DNA from: Luidia sarsii
Lineage: Eukaryota; Echinodermata; Asteroidea; Paxillosida; Luidiidae
Assembly: GCA_949987565.1 (NCBI GenBank)
Contig: OX465107.1
Span: 18,577,670-18,641,669, forward strand
Length of the DNA stretch: 64,000 nt
Direction: 5' to 3'
Position numbers and translations under genes: made by a program
Shown here: in pieces, positions 30,601 through 43,800 of the stretch
Layout: every line of letters starts with the position of its first letter
How positions within the stretch are numbered: the first letter of the stretch is position 1
Notes under the pieces: generated by a model
Seen by the model: only the letters and a program-made list of their open reading frames with translations
The model's database searches: none
Told to the model about the DNA's origin: nothing

Positions 30601-33600
30601 AATTGGGCCAAAAAATCAAGTTTTTTTTAGGGGGCCAAAAATGACTTCGACTGGTCTACCGAAAGTCCGATCCGTGTCAGAGGGTTCTCAGATACCTGAG
30701 GAGTCATTTTCAGAGAAATCTGGGAAAACTGATTTTGGGTCAAAAACTGAAAAATCTGACAGGAGTGGACCTGTCGAACATGTCCAAAATTGGGCCAAAA
30801 ATCAAGTTTTTTTGAGGGGGCATAAAATGACTTTGACTGGTCTACCGAAAGCCCGATCCGTGTCAGAGGGTTCTCAGATACCTGAGGAGTCATTTTCAGA
30901 GAAATCTGGGAAAACTGATTTTGGGTCAAAAACTGAAAAATCTGACAGGAGCGGACCTGTCGAACATGTCCAAAATTGGGCCAAAAATTAATTTTTTTTG
31001 AGGGGGCCAAAAATGACTTCGACTGGTCTACCGAAAGTCCGATCCGTGTCAGAGGGTTCTCAGATACCTGAGGAGTCATTTTCAGAGAAATCTAGGAAAA
31101 CTGATTTTGGGTCAAAAACTGAAAAATCTGACAGGAGCGGACCTGTCGAACATGTCAAAAATTGGGCCAAAAATTAAGTTTTTTTGAGGGGGCCAAAAAT
31201 GACTTCGACTGGTCTACCGAAAGTCCGATCCGTGTCAGAGGGTTCTCAGATACCTGAGGAGTCATTTTCAGAGAAATCTAGGAAAACTGATTTTGGGTCA
31301 AAAACTGAAAAATCTGACAGGAGCGGACCTGTCGAACATGTCAAAAATTGGGCCAAAAATTAAGTTTTTTTGAGGGGGCATAAAATTACTTTGACTGGTC
31401 TACCGAAAGTCCGATCCGTGTCAGAGGGTTCTCAGATACCTGAGGAGTCATTTTTAGAGAAATCTAGAAAAACTGATTTTGGGTCAAAAACTGAAAATTC
31501 TGACAGGAGCGGACCTGTCGAACATGTCCAAAATTGGGCCAAAAAATCAAGTTTTTTTTAGGGGGCCAAAAATGACTTCGACTGGTCTACCGAAAGTCCG
31601 ATCCGTGTCAGAGGGTTCTCAGATACCTGAGGAGTCATTTTCAGAGAAATCTGAAAAAACTTATTTCGGGGCAAAAACTGAAAAATCTGACAGGAGCGGA
31701 CCTGTCGAACATGTCCAAAATTGGGCCAAAAAATCAAGTTTTTTTGAGGGGGCCAAAAATGACTTCGACTGGTCTACCGAAAGTCCAATCCGTGTCAGAG
31801 GGTTCTCAGATACCTGAGGAGTCATTTTCAGAGAAATCTAGGAAAACTGATTTTGGGTCAAAAACTGAAAAATCTGACAGGAGCGGACCTGTCGAACATG
31901 TCAAAAATTGGGCCAAAAATTAAGTTTTTTTGAGGGGGCCAAAAATGACTTTGACTGGTCTACCGAAAGCCCGATCCGTGTCAGAGGGTTCTCAGATACG
32001 TGAGGAGTCATTTTCAGAGAAATCTGGGAAAACTGATTTTGGGTCAAAAACTGAAAAATCTGACAGGAGCGGACCTGTCGAACATGTCAAAAATTGGGCC
32101 AAAAATTAAGTTTTTTTGAGGGGGCATAAAATTACTTCGACTGGTCTACCGAAAGTCCGATCCGTGTCAGAGGGTTCTCAGATACCTGAGGAGTCATTTT
32201 TAGAGAAATCTAGAAAAACTGATTTTGGGTCAAAAACTGAAAATTCTGACAGGAGCGGACCTGTCGAACATGTCCAAAATTGGGCCAAAAATCAAGTTTT
32301 TTTGAGGGGGCCAAAAATGACTTCGACTGGTCTACCGAAAGCCCGATCCGTGTCAGAGGGTTCTCAGATACGTGAGGAGTCATTTTCAGAGAAATCTGGG
32401 AAAACTGATTTTGGGTCAAAAACTGAAAAATCTGACAGGAGCGGACCTGTCGAACATGTCCAAAATTGGGCCAAAAATCAAGTTTTTTTGAGGGGGCATA
32501 AAATGACTTTGACTGGTCTACCGAAAGCCCGATCCGTGTCAGAGGGTTCTCAGATACCTGAGGAGTTATTTTCAGAGAAATCTAGGAAAACTGATTTTGG
32601 GTCAAAAACTGAAATTCTGACAGGAGCGGACCTGTCGAACATGTCAAAAATTGGGCCAAAAATTAAGTTTTTTTGAGGGGGCCAAAAATGACTTTGACTG
32701 GTCTACCGAAAGTCCGATCCGTGTCAGAGGGTTCTCAGATACCTGAGGAGTCATTTTCAGAGAAATCTGGGAAAACTGATTTTGGGTCAAAAACTGAAAA
32801 ATCTGACAGGAGCGGACCTGTCGAACATGTCCAAAATTGGGCCAAAAATTAATTTTTTTTGAGGGGGCCAAAAATGACTTCGACTGGTCTACCGAAAGTC
32901 CGATCCGTGTCAGAGGGTTCTCAGATACCTGAGGAGTCATTTTTAGAGAAATCTAGGAAAACTGATTTTGGGTCAAAAACTGAAAAATCTGACAGGAGCG
33001 GACCTGTCGAACATGTCAAAAATTGGGCCAAAAATCAAGTTTTTTTGAGGGGGCCAAAAATGACTTTGACTGGTCTACCGAAAGTCCGATCCGTGTCAGA
33101 GGTTTCTCAGATACCTGAGGAGTCATTTTCAGAGAAATCTAGGAAAACTGATTTTGGGTCAAAAACTGAAAAATCTGACAGGAGCGGACCTGTCGAACAT
33201 GTCAAAAATTGGGCCAAAAATTAAGTTTTTTTGAGGGGGCCAAAAATGACTTCGACTGGTCTACCGAAAGTCCGATCCGTGTCAGAGGGTTCTCAGATAC
33301 CTGAGGAGTCATTTTTAGAGAAATCTAGGAAAACTGATTTTGGGTCAAAAACTGAAAAATCTGACAGGAGCGGACCTGTCGAACATGTCAAAAATTGGGC
33401 CAAAAATTAAGTTTTTTTGAGGGGGCAAAAATTACTTCGACTGGTCTACCGAAAGTCCGATCCGTGTCAGAGGGTTCTCAGATACCTGAGGAGTCATTTT
33501 TAGAGAAATCTAGAAAAACTGATTTTGGGTCAAAAACTGAAAATTCTGACAGGAGCGGACCTGTCGAACATGTCCAAAATTGGGCCAAAAAATCAAGTTT

Positions 33601-34500
33601 TTTTGAGGGGGCCAAAAATGACTTCGACTGGTCTACTGAAAGTCCGATCCGTGTCAGAGGGTTCTCAGATACCTGAGGAGTCATTTTCAGAGAAATCTGA
33701 AAAAACTGATTTCGGGGCAAAAACTGAAAAATCTGACAGGAGCGGACCTGTCGAACATGTCCAAAATTGGGCCAAAAAATCAAGTTTTTTTGAGGGGGCC
33801 AAAAATGACTTCGACTGGTCTACCGAAAGTCCAATCCGTGTCAGAGGGTTCTCAGATACCTGAGGAGTCATTTTCAGAGAAATCTAGGAAAACTGATTTT
33901 GGGTCAAAAACTGAAAAATCTGACAGGAGCGGACCTGTCGAACATGTCAAAAATTGGGCCAAAAATTAAGTTTTTTTGAGGGGGCCAAAAATGACTTTGA
34001 CTGGTCTACCGAAAGTCCGATCCGTGTCAGAGGTTTCTCAGATACCTGAGGAGTCATTTTCAGAGAAATCTAGGAAAACTGATTTTGGGTCAAAAACTGA
34101 AAAATCTGACAGGAGCGGACCTGTCGAACATGTCAAAAATTGGGCCAAAAATTAAGTTTTTTTGAGGGGGCCAAAAATGACTTCGACTGGTCTACCGAAA
34201 GTCCGATCCGTGTCAGAGGGTTCTCAGATACCTGAGGAGTCATTTTCAGAGAAATCTAGGAAAACTGATTTTGGGTCAAAAACTGAAAAATCTGACAGGA
34301 GCGGACCTGTCGAACATGTCAAAAATTGGGCCAAAAATTAAATTTTTTTGAGGGGGCATAAAATTACTTTGACTGGTCTACCGAAAGTCCGATCCATGTC
34401 AGAGGGTTCTCAGATACCTGAGGAGTCATTTTCAGAGAAATCTGAAAAAACTGATTTCGGGGCAAAAACTGAAAAATCTGACCGGAGCGGACCTGTCGAA
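24602..34500. repeat. large satellite duplication, copy 1 (~9.9 kb)
   Basis: This block reappears almost base for base at 37818 to about 47530. The offset is 13,216 bp at the left part and 13,031 bp after about 25.8 kb. The 185-bp change reflects one extra monomer in this copy (two consecutive units with ccgaaattccagtccg, at about 25640 and 25826). Left identity starts at 24602; similarity ends near 34480-34507. Confidence 0.9.
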
Positions 34501-34720
34501 CATGTCAAAAATTGGGCCAAAAATTAAGTTTTTTTGAGGGGGCATCAAATTACTTCGACTGGTCTACCGAAAGTCCGATCCGTGTCAGAGGGTTCTCAGA
34601 TACCTCAAAAAGTCATTTTTAGAGAAATCCAGGAAAACTGATTTTGGGTCAAAAACTGAAAAATCTGACAGGAGCGGACCTGTCGAACATGTCAAAAATT
34701 GGGCCAAAAATTAAGTTTTT

Positions 34721-37330
34721 TTGAGGGGGCCAAAAATTACTTCGACTGGTCTACCGAAAGTCCGATCCGTGTCAGAGGGTTCTCAGATACCTGAGGAGTC
34801 ATTTTTAGAGAAATCTAGAAAAACTGATTTTGGGTCAAAAACTGAAAATTCTGACAGGAGCGGACCTGTCGAACATGTCCAAAATTGGGCCAAAAAATCA
34901 AGTTTTTTTGAGGGGGCCAAAAATGACTTCGACTGGTCTACTGAAAGTCCGATCCGTGTCAGAGGGTTCTCAGATACCTGAGGAGTCATTTTCAGAGAAA
35001 TCTGAAAAAACTGATTTCGGGGCAAAAACTGAAAAATCTGACAGGAGCGGACCTGTCGAACATGTCCAAAATTGGGCCAAAAAATCAAGTTTTTTTGAGG
35101 GGGCCAAAAATGACTTCGACTGGTCTACCGAAAGTCCAATCCGTGTCAGAGGGTTCTCAGATACCTGAGGAGTCATTTTCAGAGAAATCTAGGAAAACTG
35201 ATTTTGGGTCAAAAACTGAAAAATCTGACAGGAGCGGACCTGTCGAACATGTCAAAAATTGGGCCAAAAATTAAGTTTTTTTGAGGGGGCCAAAAATTAC
35301 TTTGACTGGTCTACCGAAAGTCCGATCCGTGTCAGAGGTTTCTCAGATACCTGAGGAGTCATTTTCAGAGAAATCTAGGAAAACTGATTTTGGGTCAAAA
35401 ACTGAAAAATCTGACAGGAGCGGACCTGTCGAACATGTCAAAAATTGGGCCAAAAATTAAGTTTTTTTGAGGGGGCCAAAAATGACTTCGACTGGTCTAC
35501 CGAAAGTCCGATCCGTGTCAGAGGGTTCTCAGATACCTGAGGAGTCATTTTCAGAGAAATCTAGGAAAACTGATTTTGGGTCAAAAACTGAAAAATCTGA
35601 CAGGAGCGGACCTGTCGAACATGTCAAAAATTGGGCCAAAAATTAAATTTTTTTGAGGGGGCATAAAATTACTTTGACTGGTCTACCGAAAGTCCGATCC
35701 ATGTCAGAGGGTTCTCAGATACCTGAGGAGTCATTTTCAGAGAAATCTGAAAAAACTGATTTCGGGGCAAAAACTGAAAAATCTGACAGGAGCGGACCTG
35801 TCGAACATGTCAAAAATTGGGCCAAAAATTAAGTTTTTTTGAGGGGGCATCAAATTACTTCGACTGGTCTACCGAAAGTCCGATCCGTGTCAGAGGGTTC
35901 TCAGATACCTCAAAAAGTCATTTTTAGAGAAATCCAGGAAAACTGATTTTGGGTCAAAAACTGAAAAATCTGACAGGAGCGGACCTGTCGAACATGTCAA
36001 AAATTGGGCCAAAAATTAAGTTTTTTTGAGGGGGCCAAAAATTACTTCGACTGGTCTACCGAAAGTCCGATCCGTGTCCGAGGGTTCTCAGATACCTGAG
36101 GAGTCATTTTTAGAGAAATCTAGGAAAACTGATTTTGGGTCAAAAACTGAAAAATCTGACAGGAGCGGACCTATCGAACATGTCCAAAATTGGGCCAAAA
36201 ATTAAGTTTTTTTGAGGGGGCCAAAAATGACTTTGACTGGTCTACCGAAAGTCCGATCCGTGTCAGAGGGTTCTCAGATACCTGAGGAGTCATTTTCAGA
36301 GAAATCTAGGAAAACTGATTTTGGGTCAAAAACTGAAAAATCTGACAGGAGCGGACCTGTCGAACATGTCAAAAATTGGGCCAAAAATTAAGTTTTTTTG
36401 AGGGGGCCAAAAATGACTTCGACTGGTCTACCGAAAGCCCGATCCGTGTCAGAGGGTTCTCAGATACGTGAGGAGTCATTTTCAGAGAAATCTGGGAAAA
36501 CTGATTTTGGGTCAAAAACTGAAAAATCTGACAGGAGCGGACCTGTCGAATATGTCCAAAATTGGGCCAAAAATTAAGTTTTTTTGAGGGGGCATCAAAT
36601 TACTTCGACTGGTCTACCGAAAGTCCGATCCGTGTCAGAGGGTTCTCAGATACCTCAAAAAGTCATTTTTAGAGAAATCCAGGAAAACTGATTTTGGGTC
36701 AAAAACTGAAAAATCTGACAGGAGCGGACCTGTCGAACATGTCAAAAATTGGGCCAAAAATTAAGTTTTTTTGAGGGGGCCAAAAATTACTTCGACTGGT
36801 CTACCGAAAGTCCGATCCGTGTCAGAGGGTTCTCAGATACCTGAGGAGTCATTTTTAGAGAAATCTAGAAAAACTGATTTTGGGTCAAAAACTGAAAATT
36901 CTGACAGGAGCGGACCTGTCGAACATGTCCAAAATTGGGCCAAAAAATCAAGTTTTTTTGAGGGGGCCAAAAATGACTTCGACTGGTCTACTGAAAGTCC
37001 GATCCGTGTCAGAGGGTTCTCAGATACCTGAGGAGTCATTTTCAGAGAAATCTGAAAAAACTGATTTCGGGGCAAAAACTGAAAAATCTGACAGGAGCGG
37101 ACCTGTCGAACATGTCCAAAATTGGGCCAAAAAATCAAGTTTTTTTGAGGGGGCCAAAAATGACTTCGACTGGTCTACCGAAAGTCCAATCCGTGTCAGA
37201 GGGTTCTCAGATACCTGAGGAGTCATTTTCAGAGAAATCTAGGAAAACTGATTTTGGGTCAAAAACTGAAAAATCTGACAGGAGCGGACCTGTCGAACAT
37301 GTCAAAAATTGGGCCAAAAATTAAGTTTTT
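34721..37330. repeat. 11-monomer higher-order repeat region (~2,050-bp period)
   Basis: The ordered variant series from 34721 to about 35274 is repeated 2,050 bp later from 36771. An earlier related series at about 33420-33969 sits 1,305 bp (7 monomers) upstream of the first. The rare gatacctcaaaaagtcat variant marks these blocks at about 34605, 35908, 36650 and 37957. Confidence 0.8.
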
Positions 37331-37817
37331 TTGAGGGGGCCAAAAATGACTTTGACTGGTCTACCGAAAGTCCGATCCGTGTCAGAGGTTTCTCAGATAC
37401 CTGAGGAGTCATTTTCAGAGAAATCTAGGAAAACTGATTTTGGGTCAAAAACTGAAAAATCTGACAGGAGCGGACCTGTCGAACATGTCAAAAATTGGGC
37501 CAAAAATTAAGTTTTTTTGAGGGGGCCAAAAATGACTTCGACTGGTCTACCGAAAGTCCGATCCGTGTCAGAGGGTTCTCAGATACCTGAGGAGTCATTT
37601 TCAGAGAAATCTAGGAAAACTGATTTTGGGTCAAAAACTGAAAAATCTGACAGGAGCGGACCTGTCGAACATGTCAAAAATTGGGCCAAAAATTAAATTT
37701 TTTTGAGGGGGCATAAAATTACTTTGACTGGTCTACCGAAAGTCCGATCCATGTCAGAGGGTTCTCAGATACCTGAGGAGTCATTTTCAGAGAAATCTGA
37801 AAAAACTGATTTCGGGG

Positions 37818-40800
37818 CAAAAACTGAAAAATCTGACAGGAGCGGACCTGTCGAACATGTCAAAAATTGGGCCAAAAATTAAGTTTTTTTGAGGGGGCAT
37901 CAAATTACTTCGACTGGTCTACCGAAAGTCCGATCCGTGTCAGAGGGTTCTCAGATACCTCAAAAAGTCATTTTTAGAGAAATCCAGGAAAACTGATTTT
38001 GGGTCAAAAACTGAAAAATCTGACAGGAGCGGACCTGTCGAACATGTCAAAAATTGGGCCAAAAATTAAGTTTTTTTGAGGGGGCCAAAAATTACTTCGA
38101 CTGGTCTACCGAAAGTCCGATCCGTGTCCGAGGGTTCTCAGATACCTGAGGAGTCATTTTTAGAGAAATCTAGGAAAACTGATTTTGGGTCAAAAACTGA
38201 AAAATCTGACAGGAGCGGACCTATCGAACATGTCCAAAATTGGGCCAAAAATTAAGTTTTTTTGAGGGGGCCAAAAAGGACTTTGACTGGTCTACCGAAA
38301 GTCCGATCCGTGTCAGAGGGTTCTCAGATACCTGAGGAGTCATTTTCAGAGAAATCTAGGAAAACTGATTTTGGGTCAAAAACTGAAAAATCTGACAGGA
38401 GCGGACCTGTCGAACATGTCAAAAATTGGGCCAAAAATTAAGTTTTTTTGAGGGGGCCAAAAATGACTTCGACTGGTCTACCGAAAGCCCGATCCGTGTC
38501 AGAGGGTTCTCAGATACGTGAGGAGTCATTTTCAGAGAAATCTGGGAAAACTGATTTTGGGTCAAAAACTGAAAAATCTGACAGGAGCGGACCTGTCGAA
38601 TATGTCCAAAATTGGGCCAAAAATCAAGTTTTTTTGTGGGGGCATAACATGACTTTGACTGGTCTACCGAAAGCCCGATCCGTGTCAGAGGGTTCTCAGA
38701 TACGTGAGGAGTCATTTTCAGAGAAATCTGGAAAAACTGATTTTGGGTCAAAAACTGAAAATTCTGACAGGAGCGGACCTGTCGAACATGTCCAAAAGTG
38801 GCCCAAAAACAATTTTTTTTTGAGGGGGCAAAAAATGACTTCGACTGGTCTACCGAAATTCCAGTCCGTGTCAGAGGGTTCTCAGATACCTGAGGAGTTA
38901 TTTTCAGAGAAATCTAGGAAAACTGATTTTGGGTCAAAAACTGAAATTCTGACAGGAGCGGACCTGTCGAACATGTCCAAAATTGGGCCAAAAATTAAGT
39001 TTTTTTGAGGGGGCCAAAAATGACTTCGACTGGTCTACCGAAAGTCCGATTCGTGTCCGAGGGTTCTCAGATACCTGAGGAGTCATTTTCAGAGAAATCT
39101 AGGAAAACTGATTTTGGGTCAAAAACTGAAAAATCTGACAGGAGCGGAACTGTCGAACATGTCAAAAATTGGGCCAAAAATTAAGTTTTTTTGAGGGGGC
39201 ATAAAATTACTTCGACTGGTCTACCGAAAGCCCAATCCGTGTCAGAGGGTTCTCAGATACGTGAGGAGTCATTTTCAGAGAAATCTAGGAAAACTGATTT
39301 TGGGTCAAAAACTGAAAATTCTGACAGGAGCGGACATGTCGAACATGTCCAAAATTGGGCCAAAAATCAAGCTTTTTTGAGGGGGCCAAAAATGACTTCG
39401 ACTGGTCTACCGAAAGTCCGATCCGTGTCAGAGGGTTCTCAGATACCTGAGGAGTCATTTTCAGAGAAATCTAGGAAAACTGATTTTGGGTCAAAAACTG
39501 AAAAATCTGACAGGAGCGGACCTGTCGAACATGTCAAAAATTGGGCCAAAAATTAAGTTTTTTTGAGGGGGCCAAAAATGACTTTGACTGGTCTACCGAA
39601 AGTCCGATCCGTGTCAGAGGGTTCTCAGATACCTGAGGAGTCATTTTCAGAGAAATCTGGGAAAACTGATTTTGGGTCAAAAACTGAAAAATCTGACAGG
39701 AGCGGACCTGTCGAACATGTCCAAAATTGGGCCAAAAATTAAGTTTTTTTGAGGGGGCCAAAAATGACTTCGACTGGTCTACCGAAAGTCCGATCCGTGT
39801 CAGAGGGTTCTCAGATACCTGAGGAGTCATTTTTAGAGAAATCTAGGAAAACTGATTTTGGGTCAAAAACTGAACAATCTGACAGGAGCGGACCTGTCGA
39901 ACATGTCAAAAATTGGGCCAAAAATTAAGTTTTTTTGAGGGGGCCAAAAATGACTTTGACTGGTCTACCGAAAGTCCGATCCGTGTCAGAGGTTTCTCAG
40001 ATACCTGAGGAGTCATTTTCAGAGAAATCTAGGAAAACTGATTTTGGGTCAAAAACTGAAAAATCTGACAGGAGCGGACCTGTCGAACATGTCAAAAATT
40101 GGGCCAAAAATTAAGTTTTTTTGAGGGGGCCAAAAATGACTTTGACTGGTCTACCGAAAGTCCGATCCGTGTCAGAGGTTTCTCAGATACCTGAGGAGTC
40201 ATTTTCAGAGAAATCTAGGAAAACTGATTTTGGGTCAAAAACTGAAAAATCTGACAGGAGCGGACCTGTCGAACATGTCAAAAATTGGGCCAAAAATTAA
40301 GTTTTTTTGAGGGGGCCAAAAATGACTTCGACTGGTCTACCGAAAGTCCGATCCGTGTCAGAGGGTTCTCAGATACCTGAGGAGTCATTTTCAGAGAAAT
40401 CTAGGAAAACTGATTTTGGGTCAAAAACTGAAAAATCTGACAGGAGCGGACCTGTCGAACATGTCAAAAATTGGGCCAAAAATTAAGTTTTTTTGAGGGG
40501 GCATAAAATTACTTTGACTGGTCTACCGAAAGTCCGATCCGTGTCAGAGGGTTCTCAGATACCTGAGGAGTCATTTTTAGAGAAATCTAGAAAAACTGAT
40601 TTTGGGTCAAAAACTGAAAATTCTGACAGGAGCGGACCTGTCGAACATGTCCAAAATTGGGCCAAAAAATCAAGTTTTTTTGAGGGGGCCAAAAATGACT
40701 TCGACTGGTCTACCGAAAGTCCAATCCGTGTCAGAGGGTTCTCAGATACCTGAGGAGTCATTTTCAGAGAAATCTAGGAAAACTGATTTTGGGTCAAAAA

Positions 40801-43800
40801 CTGAAAAATCTGACAGGAGCGGACCTGTCGAACATGTCAAAAATTGGGCCAAAAATTAAGTTTTTTTGAGGGGGCCAAAAATGACTTTGACTGGTCTACC
40901 GAAAGCCCGATCCGTGTCAGAGGGTTCTCAGATACGTGAGGAGTCATTTTCAGAGAAATCTGGGAAAACTGATTTTGGGTCAAAAACTGAAAAATCTGAC
41001 AGGAGCGGACCTGTCGAACATGTCAAAAATTGGGCCAAAAATTAAGTTTTTTTGAGGGGGCATAAAATTACTTCGACTGGTCTACCGAAAGTCCGATCCG
41101 TGTCAGAGGGTTCTCAGATACCTGAGGAGTCATTTTTAGAGAAATCTAGAAAAACTGATTTTGGGTCAAAAACTGAAAATTCTGACAGGAGCGGACCTGT
41201 CGAACATGTCAAAAATTGGGCCAAAAATTAAGTTTTTTTGAGGGGGCCAAAAATGACTTTGACTGGTCTACCGAAAGTCCGATCCGTGTCAGAGGGTTCT
41301 CAGATACCTGAGGAGTCATTTTCAGAGAAATCTGGGAAAACTGATTTTGGGTCAAAAACTGAAAAATCTGACAGGAGCGGACCTGTCGAACATGTCCAAA
41401 ATTGGGCCAAAAATTAATTTTTTTTGAGGGGGCCAAAAATGACTTCGACTGGTCTACCGAAAGTCCGATCCGTGTCAGAGGGTTCTCAGATACCTGAGGA
41501 GTCATTTTCAGAGAAATCTAGGAAAACTGATTTTGGGTCAAAAACTGAAAAATCTGACAGGAGCGGACCTGTCGAACATGTCAAAAATTGGGCCAAAAAT
41601 TAAGTTTTTTTGAGGGGGCCAAAAATGACTTCAACTGGTCTACCGAAAGTCCGATCCGTGTCAGAGGGTTCTCAGATACCTGAGGAGTCATTTTCAGAGA
41701 AATCTAGGAAAACTGATTTTGGGTCAAAAACTGAAAAATCTGACAGGAGCGGACCTGTCGAACATGTCAAAAATTGGGCCAAAAATTAAGTTTTTTTGAG
41801 GGGGCATAAAATTACTTTGACTGGTCTACCGAAAGTCCGATCCGTGTCAGAGGGTTCTCAGATACCTGAGGAGTCATTTTTAGAGAAATCTAGAAAAACT
41901 GATTTTGGGTCAAAAACTGAAAATTCTGACAGGAGCGGACCTGTCGAACATGTCCAAAATTGGGCCAAAAAATCAAGTTTTTTTTAGGGGGCCAAAAATG
42001 ACTTCGACTGGTCTACCGAAAGTCCGATCCGTGTCAGAGGGTTCTCAGATACCTGAGGAGTCATTTTCAGAGAAATCTAGGAAAACTGATTTTGGGTCAA
42101 AAACTGAAAAATCTGACAGGAGCGGACCTGTCGAACATGTCAAAAATTGGGCCAAAAATTAAGTTTTTTTGAGGGGGCCAAAAATGACTTTGACTGGTCT
42201 ACCGAAAGCCCGATCCGTGTCAGAGGGTTCTCAGATACGTGAGGAGTCATTTTCAGAGAAATCTGGGAAAACTGATTTTGGGTCAAAAACTGAAAAATCT
42301 GACAGGAGCGGACCTGTCGAACATGTCAAAAATTGGGCCAAAAATTAAGTTTTTTTGAGGGGGCATAAAATTACTTCGACTGGTCTACCGAAAGTCCGAT
42401 CCGTGTCAGAGGGTTCTCAGATACCTGAGGAGTCATTTTTAGAGAAATCTAGAAAAACTGATTTTGGGTCAAAAACTGAAAATTCTGACAGGAGCGGACC
42501 TGTCGAACATGTCCAAAATTGGGCCAAAAATCAAGTTTTTTTGAGGGGGCCAAAAATGACTTCGACTGGTCTACCGAAAGCCCGATCCGTGTCAGAGGGT
42601 TCTCAGATACGTGAGGAGTCATTTTCAGAGAAATCTGGGAAAACTGATTTTGGGTCAAAAACTGAAAAATCTGACAGGAGCGGACCTGTCGAACATGTCC
42701 AAAATTGGGCCAAAAATCAAGTTTTTTTGAGGGGGCATAAAATGACTTTGACTGGTCTACCGAAAGCCCGATCCGTGTCAGAGGGTTCTCAGATACCTGA
42801 GGAGTTATTTTCAGAGAAATCTAGGAAAACTGATTTTGGGTCAAAAACTGAAATTCTGACAGGAGCGGACCTGTCGAACATGTCAAAAATTGGGCCAAAA
42901 ATTAAGTTTTTTTGAGGGGGCCAAAAATGACTTTGACTGGTCTACCGAAAGTCCGATCCGTGTCAGAGGGTTCTCAGATACCTGAGGAGTCATTTTCAGA
43001 GAAATCTGGGAAAACTGATTTTGGGTCAAAAACTGAAAAATCTGACAGGAGCGGACCTGTCGAACATGTCCAAAATTGGGCCAAAAATTAATTTTTTTTG
43101 AGGGGGCCAAAAATGACTTCGACTGGTCTACCGAAAGTCCGATCCGTGTCAGAGGGTTCTCAGATACCTGAGGAGTCATTTTCAGAGAAATCTAGGAAAA
43201 CTGATTTTGGGTCAAAAACTGAAAAATCTGACAGGAGCGGACCTGTCGAACATGTCAAAAATTGGGCCAAAAATTAAGTTTTTTTGAGGGGGCCAAAAAT
43301 GACTTCGACTGGTCTACCGAAAGTCCGATCCGTGTCAGAGGGTTCTCAGATACCTGAGGAGTCATTTTCAGAGAAATCTAGGAAAACTGATTTTGGGTCA
43401 AAAACTGAAAAATCTGACAGGAGCGGACCTGTCGAACATGTCAAAAATTGGGCCAAAAATTAAGTTTTTTTGAGGGGGCATAAAATTACTTTGACTGGTC
43501 TACCGAAAGTCCGATCCGTGTCAGAGGGTTCTCAGATACCTGAGGAGTCATTTTTAGAGAAATCTAGAAAAACTGATTTTGGGTCAAAAACTGAAAATTC
43601 TGACAGGAGCGGACCTGTCGAACATGTCCAAAATTGGGCCAAAAAATCAAGTTTTTTTTAGGGGGCCAAAAATGACTTCGACTGGTCTACCGAAAGTCCG
43701 ATCCGTGTCAGAGGGTTCTCAGATACCTGAGGAGTCATTTTCAGAGAAATCTGGGAAAACTGATTTTGGGTCAAAAACTGAAAAATCTGACAGGAGTGGA